Made by a program: the position numbers and the translations under genes
Assembly: GCA_023458995.1 (NCBI GenBank)
Contig: JAEWVV010000037.1
Span: 1 to 25,799 of the forward strand
Source: Bacillota bacterium
GTDB taxonomy: Bacteria > Bacillota_I > Bacilli_A > Acholeplasmatales > Acholeplasmataceae
Length of the DNA stretch: 25,799 bases
Direction of reading: 5' to 3'
Shown here: positions 15,857 to 24,619 of the stretch, piece after piece
How positions within the stretch are numbered: position 1 is the first letter of the stretch
Layout: each line of letters starts with the position of its first letter
The notes under the pieces: model-generated
Databases searched by the model: none
What the model saw: only the letters and a program-made list of their open reading frames with translations
What the model was told of the DNA's origin: nothing

Positions 15857-16927
15857 ATGCCATTTAAAATATTAGCCATAAACCCAGGTTCTACTTCAAC
15901 TAAACTCGCTGTTTTTGAAGATGAAAGATGCGTTTTTAAGGCAAGCGTTAAACATGATTCAGAAGTTATTTTATCGTATAACCGAATCATTGATCAATTT
16001 GATTTTAGAATGAAAGCAATTATAGATGAACTTGAAAAAGATCATATTGATTTAAAAGAAATGGATGCGATTGTGGGTCGTGGTGGTATGCTTAAACCCA
16101 TTCCAAGTGGAACATATGCAGTAAGCGAACAAATGATTGCTGATATGTATGAAGCCAAAAGAGGAGAACATGCTTCTAACTTAGGATGTTTAATTGCTAA
16201 AGCCATGGCAGATAAATACCAAATTCCAAGCTATATAGTCGATCCTGTTGCTGTTGATGAAATGGATGATATTGCACGTTTTACAGGTATGCCTGAAATT
16301 CAAAGACAAAGTATCTTTCATGCGTTAAACCATAAAGCAGTTGCGAGAAAAGCAGCTAAAGATTTAGGTAAACCCTATGAAAGTTTAAATTTTGTTTTAG
16401 TCCATTTAGGTGGCGGTATTAGTGTTGCAGCACACGAAAAAGGTCGTGTGATTGATGTGAATAACGCGCTTGATGGTGATGGCCCAATGTCACCTGAGCG
16501 AAGTGGTGAAGTTCCAATGGGTCCTCTTTATAAGATGGCTTTATCTGGAAATTATACCTTAAAATAAATTCAAAGAAAGAATTATGGCCAAGGTGGATTA
16601 GTTGCTTATTTAGGTACGAATGATGGTGCAGAAATAAATAAAAGAATTCAAAATGGTGATGAAAAAGCTGAGTTTATTCACCGTGTGATGTGTTATCAAA
16701 TTGCTAAAGAAGTCGGTGCTTACGCAACTGTCTTAAAAGGTAATGTGGATGCGATCATCTTAACTGGTGGACTTGCATATAATAAACTTACTGTTGATTT
16801 AATCAAAGAAAGAGTTTCGTTTATCGCACAGGTACTGGTTTATCCAGGTGAAGACGAAATGGAATCACTTGTACTAGGAGCACTTCGTGTGCTTAGAGGA
16901 GAAGAAAAAGCAAAGATTTATGAATAA
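15857..16927 (+). pseudogene. buk: Butyrate kinase interrupted by one in-frame TAA
   Basis: Butyrate kinase makes butyrate and ATP from butyryl phosphate. Ignoring one stop, the frame encodes 356 residues, the normal length. Motifs on both sides are intact: NPGSTSTK (9-16, ATP-binding), VGRGG, HASNLG, FHALNQ-like FHALNHKAVA, VHLGGGISVAAH, then beyond the stop KGNVDAIILTGGLAYN and GALRVLRGEEKAK. The stop is codon 237 (16565-16567), between YTLK and IQRK. Against clostridial Buk from memory the two sides align without a gap, and TAA stands where a Glu codon (GAA) would be, so one base change explains it. No frameshift is present. It could be a real recent nonsense mutation, a sequencing error or a strain variant; readthrough of UAA is less likely. 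The second half has no ribosome site of its own. The start follows AAGGAG. Confidence 0.85.
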
Positions 16928-16941
16928 GGAGGTTTTATCCC

Positions 16942-17847
16942 ATGATTAAAACGATGCTTGATTTAGTGAAAAAAGCTGAACTGTTAAATACAAAAACAAT
17001 GGTTGTGGCTGCTGCGCATGATCATCCAGTCTTAGAAGCAGTTGTGATGGCAAAAGAAGCAAACTTAATTCATCCCGTGCTTATTGGTGACAAAGTAGAA
17101 ATTGAAAAAATTCTTTATGAGTTAAAAGCAAATCTTAAAGACTATCAAATCATTGATGAAAAAGATTTAGTACTTGCATCCGAGAAAGCTGTTAAGCTTG
17201 TATCAGAGGGTAAGGGCGATATCTTAATGAAAGGATTTGTTGACACATCGGTTATTTTAAGAGCTGCTCTTGATAAAGAATTTGGTCTTAGAACACCGAA
17301 TAGAATCTCTCATGTGAGCGTGATGGAAATACCGACATATCATAAACTTTTAATGATGTCAGATGGAGCAATGAATATTGACCCTGATGTAAACATTAAA
17401 CAAGAAATCATTGAAAATGGTGTTGATATATTACATGCGATTGGAATTAAACTACCTAAAGTAGGTATGATTGCCGCAGTTGAAAAGGTTAATCCTAAAA
17501 TGCAAGCTACACTAGATGCTGCTGAACTGATTGAACGTAACAAAAACGATCGTATTAAAGGTTGTGTGATTGGTGGTCCATTTGCATTAGATAACGCCAT
17601 CAATACTGAAGCAGCACATCATAAAGGTATTACCGATCCGATGGCTGGAGATGTCGATTTTATCGTGATGCCACAAATTGAATCAGGAAACGTATTTTAT
17701 AAAAGCATGATGTTCTTAGCTAATGCTAAGAGTGCATCAGTGATTGCTGGTGCTAGAAAGCCTATCGTATTAACTTCAAGAGCGGATACTAAAGAAAGTA
17801 AGTTCTACTCGATAGCTCTGGCGTGTTTAATCGCGGATTCGAAGTAG
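16942..17847 (+). CDS. ptb: Phosphate butyryltransferase
   Basis: 301 residues, usual for Ptb. It exchanges CoA of butyryl-CoA for phosphate, giving the substrate of butyrate kinase. Seen are AAAHDHPVLEAV at the N-terminus, DILMKGFVDTS, MMSDGAMNIDP, KVGMIAAVEKVNP, and the C-terminal GNVFYKSM and SRADTKESKFYSIALA segments of the phosphate acetyl/butyryltransferase family. AAGGAGG lies before the ATG and the gap from buk is 14 bases. It is intact although its partner gene carries a stop. Phosphate acetyltransferase is the main alternative; pairing with buk favours the butyryl enzyme. Confidence 0.92.
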   Translation: MIKTMLDLVKKAELLNTKTMVVAAAHDHPVLEAVVMAKEANLIHPVLIGDKVEIEKILYELKANLKDYQIIDEKDLVLASEKAVKLVSEGKGDILMKGFVDTSVILRAALDKEFGLRTPNRISHVSVMEIPTYHKLLMMSDGAMNIDPDVNIKQEIIENGVDILHAIGIKLPKVGMIAAVEKVNPKMQATLDAAELIERNKNDRIKGCVIGGPFALDNAINTEAAHHKGITDPMAGDVDFIVMPQIESGNVFYKSMMFLANAKSASVIAGARKPIVLTSRADTKESKFYSIALACLIADSK

Positions 17848-17859
17848 TTTGGTAATCAT

Positions 17860-19380
17860 ATGATTATTTTGAATGGTGAAAGCCTTAAGTTAGAAGATTT
17901 AAAACGTATTGCAAAAGATCATGAAAAAGTAGCGATTGATCCTAAAAATATTATTAGAGTCAATCAAGCGCGAGAAATTGTGAAAAAATTAGCAAACGGT
18001 GATGATGCTGTCTATGGTATCAACACCGGTTTTGGCCATTTAGCAGGCGTTAAGATTGCTAAACAAGAATTATCAGACTTGCAAGCTAATCTTTTAATGA
18101 GCCATGCATGTGGTGTGGGTGACCCACTTCCAAAAGAAACAGTACGTGCGATGATGGCATTAAGAATTAATGCGCTTATTCAAGGATATAGTGGACTTAG
18201 AGAAGAAACTATATTAAAACTGTTAGAATATTTAAATGAAGATTTAATTCCTGTTGTATATGAAAAGGGAAGTTTAGGAGCAAGTGGTGATTTAGCACTT
18301 TTATCCCACATGAGTCTTCCTTTAATTGGTATGGGTGAATTAGAATACCAAGGAATTAAGTATGAAGCAAAAGACATATTAAAGAAACTTAATATAGAAC
18401 CCTTAAGTGGTTTAAAAGCTAAAGAGGGTTTAAGTTTAATCAATGGTACACAAGCAATGTCTGCCATTGGTGGTTTAGTTTTATATGATGCATTTAAACT
18501 GCTTGATTATGCAAATTTAGCACTTGCATTAACGATGGAAGCTTTAAATGGTGTGATTGATGCTTATGATGAAAGAGTGCATGTGATTCGAAGACAAATT
18601 GGTCAAATCAAAGTAGCAAAAACCGTCAAATCTTATTTAAAAGGAAGTAAGGCTATTTCTAAACAAAATGACATACGTGTTCAAGATGCATATTCTCTTC
18701 GTTGTGCACCTCAAGTGCATGGTGCAGCAGATGATGCACTTGATCATGTGAAGATGATTTTAGAACGAGAAATGAATGCAGTTACAGATAATCCTTTAAT
18801 CTTTAATCACACGAATGAAGCGATTAGTGCAGGTAATTTTCACGGGGAACCACTTGCGATGGCATTTGATTATATGGGTATTGCAATCTCTGAACTTGCA
18901 AACATTAGCGAACGAAGAATTGAACGAATGGTTAACCCTCATTTATCAGGAGGCTTGCCTGCCTTTCTAGCACCTTGTTCAGGATTAAATTCAGGTTTTA
19001 TGATTGCTCAATACACCGCAGCTTCGCTTGTATCTGAAAATAAGGTATTAGCACATCCAGCTTCTGTTGATTCTATCCCTTCATCAGCAAATCAAGAAGA
19101 CCACGTATCCATGGGGTCTATTTCTGCTAGAAAAGCGAAAATGATTTTAGAAAACGTACGTAAAGTGATTGCCATTGAAATGTTTACTGCATGCCAAGCA
19201 ATCGACTTAAGAGGAGAACACCGTTTAGGCGAAGTGACATCAAAAGCGTATCAAGCAATAAGAAAGCATATTCCTTTCATTGAAAAAGATGAAATTTTAT
19301 ATCCCCATCTTCACCTGATGGAAAAACTTCTTCAAGATGAAACCTTTGAAAAAGAGGTTTTTGGAGGTGAATCTAAGTGA
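17860..19380 (+). CDS. hutH: Histidine ammonia-lyase
   Basis: 506 residues. It removes ammonia from histidine to give urocanate, the first step of the pathway encoded by this and the next four genes. The MIO cofactor tripeptide A141-S142-G143 lies in GSLGASGDLALLSH, and YGINTGFGHLAG (about 52-63) holds the catalytic Tyr. QDAYSLRCAPQVHGA, TDNPLIF and GNFHGEPLA are further family motifs; SSANQEDHVSMG lies in the C-terminal part. It starts 12 bases after ptb with only a weak GG-containing ribosome site, so it may be translated by coupling. It ends in TGA, which overlaps the GTG start of hutU. Confidence 0.96.
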   Translation: MIILNGESLKLEDLKRIAKDHEKVAIDPKNIIRVNQAREIVKKLANGDDAVYGINTGFGHLAGVKIAKQELSDLQANLLMSHACGVGDPLPKETVRAMMALRINALIQGYSGLREETILKLLEYLNEDLIPVVYEKGSLGASGDLALLSHMSLPLIGMGELEYQGIKYEAKDILKKLNIEPLSGLKAKEGLSLINGTQAMSAIGGLVLYDAFKLLDYANLALALTMEALNGVIDAYDERVHVIRRQIGQIKVAKTVKSYLKGSKAISKQNDIRVQDAYSLRCAPQVHGAADDALDHVKMILEREMNAVTDNPLIFNHTNEAISAGNFHGEPLAMAFDYMGIAISELANISERRIERMVNPHLSGGLPAFLAPCSGLNSGFMIAQYTAASLVSENKVLAHPASVDSIPSSANQEDHVSMGSISARKAKMILENVRKVIAIEMFTACQAIDLRGEHRLGEVTSKAYQAIRKHIPFIEKDEILYPHLHLMEKLLQDETFEKEVFGGESK

Positions 19381-21392
19381 GATCAATCACTCTAAAAGAT
19401 ATTTTTAAAACATTACCTGAGCCTTGTGTCTTTGATGAAAAGTTAAGAAGAGCTCCTAAAAGAGCAACCATCTTATCCGATTCAGATTTAAAACAGGCAA
19501 TAAAGAATGCACTACGTTATATTCCAAAGGAATGGCATTCTGTCATGATTCCTGAGTTTACCCATGAGCTGATGGAAAGAGGACGTATTTACGGTTACCG
19601 TTTTAGACCTAAAAATGCGATTTATGGTAAACCAATTGATGAATATCATGCAAAGACCATGCAAGGTAAGGCGATGATGGTCATGATTGATAACAACTTA
19701 GATCCAAGAGTTGCCTTATACCCTTATGAACTTGTAACATATGGTGAAACAGGTCAAGTTTGTCAAAACTGGATGCAGTACCAACTGATTAAAAAATATT
19801 TAGAAGTCATGACAGATGAAGAGACATTAACAGTCATGTCTGGTCATCCACTTGGACTTTTTATGAGTCATAAACAAGCACCAAGAGTTATTATTACAAA
19901 CGGTTTAATGGTGGGTCTTTATGATAATCCACATTCATTTGACCGTGCTCAAGCTTTAGGTGTTGCTAACTACGGACAGATGACTGCGGGTGGCTGGATG
20001 TATATCGGTCCACAAGGAATTGTTCATGGAACTTATCAAACATTACTGAATGCAGGAAGACTTAAACTTGGTATTCCTGAAAATATGAATTTAGCAGGAA
20101 GACTTTTTGTTTCATCTGGACTTGGTGGTATGAGCGGTGCTCAAGGGAAAGCTGCTTATATTGCAGGTGGTGTTGGACTGATTGCAGAAGTTGATCTATC
20201 AAGAATTGAGACACGTTATGAACAGGGATGGATTAATGAGAAGACAAGCAGTTTAGAAGAAGCATTTAGATTAGCTACTGATGCACAAAAAGAAAATAAA
20301 CCATGTGCGATTGCATATCATGGTAATGTTGTTGATTTGTTAGAATATGCACTTAAACATGATATTCATATTGATTTATTAAGCGATCAAACTTCATGTC
20401 ATGCTGTTTATGAAGGTGGATATTGTCCTTATCAATTAACGTTTAAAGAGCGTACTGAAATGCTTGATCGTGATCCTCTAAAGTTTAAAGATTTAGTGAA
20501 TCAATCACTTTTAAAACACTATAATTTAATTGAAAAATTAGTAAACAAAAAGACCTATTTCTTTGACTATGGAAATGCGTTTTTAAAGTCTGTTTATGAT
20601 GCTGGTAATCTATCAATTTGTAAAAATAAAGTAAACGATTTAGATGGATTTGTACAGCCATCTTACGTTGAAGAACTGATGGGTCCGCTCTTATTTGATT
20701 ATGGTTATGGTCCTTTCCGTTGGGTATGTTTATCAGGTAAGGAAGAAGATCTTGAATTAACCGATTTAGAAGCAATGAGACTGATTCCTAAAGACCGTAG
20801 ATTCCAAGATTATGATAACTATATGTGGATTAAAAATGCAAAAGAAAACAAACTTGTCGTAGGCACAAAAGCACGTATTTTATATCAAGATCAAATGGGA
20901 AGATTAAAGATTGCACTCAAGTTTAATGAACTTGTTCGGATGAAGAAAGTAGGACCTATTATGTTAGGTCGAGATCATCATGATACAGGTGGAACAGATT
21001 CACCATTTAGAGAAACAGCAAACATCAAAGATGGCTCCAATATTATGGCAGATATGGCAACGCATGTAGCACTTGGTAATGCAAGTAGAGGTATGAGTTT
21101 AGTTGCACTTCATAATGGTGGTGGCGTTGGTGTTGGTAAGTCTATTAATGGTGGTTATGGTATGGTTTTAGATGGATCAGAACTAACCGATAGAATCTTA
21201 AAAGAAGCGATGACTTATGATGTCATGGCAGGTGTTGCTAGACGTGCATGGGCACAAAATAAACATGCCGTTGAAACAGCTAAAGCATTTAATGAAAGTG
21301 AAAATGAAACTGTGATAACCATCCCCTTTGAAAGTGATGATCATTTGATTAGTCAAGCACTACATGACTACAAGAAAGGACTTATATCATGA
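19377..21392 (+). CDS. hutU: Urocanate hydratase, long form
   Basis: 671 residues. It turns urocanate into 4-imidazolone-5-propionate using tightly bound NAD+. Seen are TAGGWMYIGPQGIVHGTYQTL (201-221 region), GLGGMSGAQGKAA for NAD (about 248-260), and PFRWVCLSG with the family Cys. The length is that of the long type found in animals and some anaerobes (about 670-680) rather than the ~550 residues of Bacillus and Pseudomonas HutU. The start is GTG, overlapping the hutH stop by 4 bases, with GGAGGTG inside the end of hutH. It also overlaps the next gene by 4 bases. Confidence 0.95.
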   Translation: MRSITLKDIFKTLPEPCVFDEKLRRAPKRATILSDSDLKQAIKNALRYIPKEWHSVMIPEFTHELMERGRIYGYRFRPKNAIYGKPIDEYHAKTMQGKAMMVMIDNNLDPRVALYPYELVTYGETGQVCQNWMQYQLIKKYLEVMTDEETLTVMSGHPLGLFMSHKQAPRVIITNGLMVGLYDNPHSFDRAQALGVANYGQMTAGGWMYIGPQGIVHGTYQTLLNAGRLKLGIPENMNLAGRLFVSSGLGGMSGAQGKAAYIAGGVGLIAEVDLSRIETRYEQGWINEKTSSLEEAFRLATDAQKENKPCAIAYHGNVVDLLEYALKHDIHIDLLSDQTSCHAVYEGGYCPYQLTFKERTEMLDRDPLKFKDLVNQSLLKHYNLIEKLVNKKTYFFDYGNAFLKSVYDAGNLSICKNKVNDLDGFVQPSYVEELMGPLLFDYGYGPFRWVCLSGKEEDLELTDLEAMRLIPKDRRFQDYDNYMWIKNAKENKLVVGTKARILYQDQMGRLKIALKFNELVRMKKVGPIMLGRDHHDTGGTDSPFRETANIKDGSNIMADMATHVALGNASRGMSLVALHNGGGVGVGKSINGGYGMVLDGSELTDRILKEAMTYDVMAGVARRAWAQNKHAVETAKAFNESENETVITIPFESDDHLISQALHDYKKGLIS

Positions 21393-22348
21393 GAATTGTT
21401 CAATGTGTTCCAAACATTAGTGAAGGAAGAGATTTACATAAAATCGAACAAATAGTTGAACCACTGAAAAACCAATCTGGTTTTAAGTTAATCAGCTATG
21501 AACCAGATAAGGATTATAACCGAACCGTGATTACACTCATTGGTGATCCAGATCAAATGATTATTCCTTTAATTAACTTTTTTAAACGTGCTTTAGAACT
21601 GATTGACATGAATAATCATCATGGCGAACACCCACGGATGGGAGCTGTTGATGTTGTACCTTTTATTCCAATTCAAGAAGTGACGATTGAAGAATGTGTT
21701 GAGTACGCAAAATCGCTTGCTGACCATGTTTCCTTCATGTATCATATTCCTGTTTTCCTATACGCAAAAGCAGCAGGGAGACATGAAAGAGAAAGTTTAC
21801 CCGAAATTAGAAAAGGTGAATTTGAAGGAATGAAAGAGAAGATTAAGGATCCACTTTGGAAACCTGATTATGGTCAAGCTGAAATACATCCAACATTCGG
21901 TGTGGTTGCGATTGGAGCTAGAATTCCTTTGGTAGCATTCAACATTGATTTAAGTACAATGGAAGAAAAAGTAGCATCTAATATTGCGAAAACGATTAGA
22001 CAATCATCAGGTGGATTTCAATATATTCAAGCAGGCCCTGCAACACTTTTAGATAAAGGATTTGTTCAGGTTACAATGAATATTTTAGACTATAAGAAGA
22101 ATCCGATTTACCGTATTTTGGAAACAGTTAAAATGGAAGCTAGACGTTATCACGTCCATGTAACACACAGTGAAATTGTAGGCTTACTTCCTAAAGAAGC
22201 GGTTATCGATTCTGTGAAATATTACATGCAGTCAGAAGGATTACCATTTGATAAAAATATGTCATTAGATGAACTGACTGAACTTGCTAAAAAGTATTTG
22301 ATGTTTAGAGATTTTAACCGGTTTAAAATGATTGAAGCTAATATTTAA
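21389..22348 (+). CDS. ftcD: Glutamate formimidoyltransferase
   Basis: 319 residues. It moves the formimino group from N-formimino-glutamate to tetrahydrofolate, releasing glutamate. The N-terminus MRIVQCVPNISEGRD and the segments YNRTVITLIGDP, HHGEHPRMGAVDVVPFIP and GVVAIGARIPLVAFNI are typical of the FTCD N-terminal domains. The animal enzyme is fused to a cyclodeaminase; here that activity is a separate gene (fchA) two positions downstream. The presence of this route instead of HutG or HutE/HutF means the formimino carbon is saved as folate C1. AAAGGA precedes an ATG that overlaps the hutU stop. Confidence 0.95.
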   Translation: MRIVQCVPNISEGRDLHKIEQIVEPLKNQSGFKLISYEPDKDYNRTVITLIGDPDQMIIPLINFFKRALELIDMNNHHGEHPRMGAVDVVPFIPIQEVTIEECVEYAKSLADHVSFMYHIPVFLYAKAAGRHERESLPEIRKGEFEGMKEKIKDPLWKPDYGQAEIHPTFGVVAIGARIPLVAFNIDLSTMEEKVASNIAKTIRQSSGGFQYIQAGPATLLDKGFVQVTMNILDYKKNPIYRILETVKMEARRYHVHVTHSEIVGLLPKEAVIDSVKYYMQSEGLPFDKNMSLDELTELAKKYLMFRDFNRFKMIEANI

Positions 22349-22362
22349 ATTGGGGGTTTATC

Positions 22363-23637
22363 ATGAAAGCAGATAAAATCATTTATCAAATTAAATCGAT
22401 TTATACCCCAGATCAAATACCACCAGTACGCGGTAAAAATATGTCTAAAATAAAAGAAATTAAAAATGGATATATCGCGATTAAAGATGGAAAAATCATT
22501 GGAATAGGTGATGATGATTACAAAGTATTTGAAAGTGGAAATACGGAACTCATTGATGGTTCTAACGTGATTGCAATCCCTGGATTAGTCGATTCTCATA
22601 CGCATCTTGTTCATGCTGGTTCACGTGAAAATGAGTATGAAGATCTTCAAAAAGGAACACCTTATTTAGATATCTTAAACCGCGGTGGTGGCATTCTTGG
22701 AACAGTTGAAAAAACAAGAAATGCTAGTTTTGAAGAACTCTATCATAAGGCTTATCGTTCATTAGATATCATGATGACTTATGGTGTAACTACCATAGAA
22801 TCTAAGAGCGGATACGGGCTATCTTTAGAACATGAAACTAAACAGTTACGCGTCAATAAAAAATTAAATGACAATCATCCTTTGCTCGTCTTATCGACCT
22901 ATATGGGTGCACATGCAATACCTAAAGAGTATAAGGGAAGAACAAAAGATTATATTAATGAAATGATTCTTGATATGAAGAAGATTGCTGACTTAAATAT
23001 CGCGAGTGCAGTTGATGTTTTTTGTGAGGAAAGTGTGTTCTCAGTAGAGGAAACCCAACTCATTTTAACTGAGGCTAAGAAGTTAGGCTACCGGATTAAA
23101 ATGCATGCTGATGAAATTCATTCATTAGGTGGTGCAGGATTAGGTGTAGATTTAGGTTGTAGTTCAGTCGATCACTTAATGGCAATCTCTAGTGAAGATA
23201 TCGAAAAGCTAGCTCATTCCAATACGGTTGCTAATGTCTTGCCAGGAACATCATTCTACCTAAAAAAAGGATATGCGAATGCACGTAAGATGATTGATCA
23301 AAACGTTGCATTATCGATTGCTGGTGATTATAACCCAGGCTCATGTCCTACAGAAAATTTCCAACTTGTTATGCAGCTAGCATCCAATCAAATGAAATTA
23401 AGTCCAGAAGAAATTTTAAACGCAGTCACACTCAATCCTTCTTACCACTTAGGTGTCTCTGATTCTAAGGGCTCATTAGAAATAGGTAAAGATGCGGATA
23501 TTGTTTTATTAGATGCTCCTAATTTAACGTATGTATTATATCATTATGGAATCAATCATACGAAAGATGTTTATATCATGGGTAAGAAAGTCGTAAGTGA
23601 CCAAAAGATTGTGAGGGATAATTATGAAACTCGTTGA
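22363..23637 (+). CDS. hutI: Imidazolonepropionase
   Basis: 424 residues. An amidohydrolase that opens imidazolone propionate to N-formimino-glutamate. GLVDSHTHLVHAGSRENEY holds metal ligands H79 and H81; KMHADEIHSLGG and SSVDHLM give further His ligands; AGDYNPGSCPTENF carries the conserved Asp. GGGGG lies about 7 bases before the ATG. It ends in TGA and overlaps fchA by 14 bases, the largest overlap of the operon. Confidence 0.95.
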   Translation: MKADKIIYQIKSIYTPDQIPPVRGKNMSKIKEIKNGYIAIKDGKIIGIGDDDYKVFESGNTELIDGSNVIAIPGLVDSHTHLVHAGSRENEYEDLQKGTPYLDILNRGGGILGTVEKTRNASFEELYHKAYRSLDIMMTYGVTTIESKSGYGLSLEHETKQLRVNKKLNDNHPLLVLSTYMGAHAIPKEYKGRTKDYINEMILDMKKIADLNIASAVDVFCEESVFSVEETQLILTEAKKLGYRIKMHADEIHSLGGAGLGVDLGCSSVDHLMAISSEDIEKLAHSNTVANVLPGTSFYLKKGYANARKMIDQNVALSIAGDYNPGSCPTENFQLVMQLASNQMKLSPEEILNAVTLNPSYHLGVSDSKGSLEIGKDADIVLLDAPNLTYVLYHYGINHTKDVYIMGKKVVSDQKIVRDNYETR

Positions 23638-24271
23638 TTTAACTGTAAAATCATTTATTGATGAAGTTGATAGTAAAACCCCAGCACCAGGTGGTGGATC
23701 TGTATCAGGTTTAATGTCTTCCATGGGTGTTAGTTTAGCACGTATGGTTGGTCATCTAACAGTTGATAAAAAGAAGTTTTTAAGCTTAGATCAGAAAATT
23801 CAATATGAGTTTATCGATGTTATTAAAGAACTTGAAATCATTAAAAATGAACTCACGAAACTGATTGATTTAGATACTGATGCATTTAATCTCATTATGA
23901 AAGCTTTTCAAATGCCTAAAGTAACAGATGATGAGATTAAGTTAAGAAAGATGAAGATTCAAGAAGGAACACTTCAGGCAATGATGGTACCCTTAAAGGT
24001 TGCAACTCTTTCTCTTTCAGCGATGAAACAGTTTGACTTTATCTTAACTTATGGGAATAAACAGACAACATCGGATCTTGGAGTAGCAACCCTTGCTATA
24101 TCATCAGGTGCACTAGGTGCACTGATGAATGTGATGATCAATCTTCCTGGATTAGATGATGAATCATCTAAACATCAGTTTGAAATACAAGTTGAATCAT
24201 TAACTCATCAAGTCAATGAACTCAAGGAAAATCTTTTAAAAAAGGTTTATCTTTCACTGAAAACAAAGTAA
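23624..24271 (+). CDS. fchA: Formimidotetrahydrofolate cyclodeaminase
   Basis: 215 residues. It closes 5-formimino-THF to 5,10-methenyl-THF with release of ammonia, completing histidine degradation. The family start KTPAPGGGSVSGLMSSMG (about residues 18-35) holds the glycine-rich folate-binding turn; the rest is the four-helix pattern of the FTCD C-terminal domain. AGGGA before the ATG lies within the end of hutI. It is the last gene of the operon; methenyl-THF would go to purine synthesis or, through formyl-THF, to formate and ATP. Confidence 0.94.
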   Translation: MKLVDLTVKSFIDEVDSKTPAPGGGSVSGLMSSMGVSLARMVGHLTVDKKKFLSLDQKIQYEFIDVIKELEIIKNELTKLIDLDTDAFNLIMKAFQMPKVTDDEIKLRKMKIQEGTLQAMMVPLKVATLSLSAMKQFDFILTYGNKQTTSDLGVATLAISSGALGALMNVMINLPGLDDESSKHQFEIQVESLTHQVNELKENLLKKVYLSLKTK

Positions 24272-24278
24272 GAAAATA

Positions 24279-24333
24279 GATTCATTCTAAACAAGGGTTA
24301 AAGTCTATATTTGACCTTGTGGAATCACTTTTT
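24279..24333 (+). terminator. Possible terminator after fchA
   Basis: GATTC with GAATC and ACAAGG with CCTTGT are nested pairs in the right order, followed by ACTTTTT. The loop is long and the bulges are large, and it overlaps the next -35, so this is a weak call. Confidence 0.35.
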
Positions 24334-24345
24334 ATTCTATATAAT
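24317..24345 (+). promoter_or_regulatory. Promoter of the cobalamin-riboswitch transcript
   Basis: TTGTGG at 24317-24322, a 17-base spacer and a perfect TATAAT at 24340-24345. Transcription would start just before the riboswitch aptamer. Confidence 0.65.
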
Positions 24346-24355
24346 GAAATTAATC

Positions 24356-24529
24356 GAATCGACATGATGGTGCTCAGATGAGCATAACAGGGAATCAAGT
24401 GAGATACTTGAGCTGTCCCAGCAACCGTGATACGGACGAAATGCAAATGACCACTGCTAAAAGCGGGAAGGTGCAGATTAGGATGATGTTAAGCCGGGAG
24501 ACCTACCACAGATGTCAGTATCGAGTCAT
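24356..24529 (+). ncRNA. Cobalamin (B12) riboswitch aptamer
   Basis: The conserved parts appear in order: GGTGC and GAGCATAACAGGGAATC at the 5' side, TGAGATACTTGAGCTG then CCCAGCAACCGTGA, ACCACTGC, and the B12 box AAGCCGGGAGACCTACC near 24491-24507. This matches the adenosylcobalamin/cobalamin riboswitch family. It precedes the lipoprotein gene, and together with the platform that follows it would stop transcription when cobalamin is plentiful. The exact ends of the aptamer are approximate. Confidence 0.93.
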
Positions 24530-24546
24530 CTTCTGGGGCTGAGAAG

Positions 24547-24567
24547 GACAAAAATTCTCTTTTTGTC
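24547..24567 (+). other. Hairpin between aptamer and terminator
   Basis: GACAAAAA and TTTTTGTC form a perfect 8-base stem with loop TTCTC. It would bring the two halves of the proposed antiterminator together. Confidence 0.6.
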
Positions 24568-24572
24568 TATTT

Positions 24573-24603
24573 CCATACCCCGAAGGTATGGATTTTTATT
24601 TGA
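24573..24603 (+). terminator. Riboswitch-controlled intrinsic terminator
   Basis: CCATACC and GGTATGG form a 7-base stem around CCGAA, followed by ATTTTTATTT, just before the ribosome site of the lipoprotein gene. CCCCGAAG (24578-24585) inside it can instead pair with CTTCTGGGG (24530-24538) with one bulged T, which would break the terminator. Confidence 0.8.
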
Positions 24604-24619
24604 GAAAAGGAGAATTTGC

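Noticed and set aside
16540..16700. Programmed frameshift or split two-subunit butyrate kinase
   Set aside because: Both halves are in the same frame with no missing or extra bases, so no frameshift is needed, and the second half has no ribosome site at its possible GTG/ATG starts. A simple nonsense codon is the shorter explanation.
19370..21400. Use of TGA as tryptophan (Mycoplasma/Spiroplasma code)
   Set aside because: TGA ends nqrB, hutH, hutU and hutI exactly at the family lengths and overlaps the next start codons; tryptophan positions use TGG.
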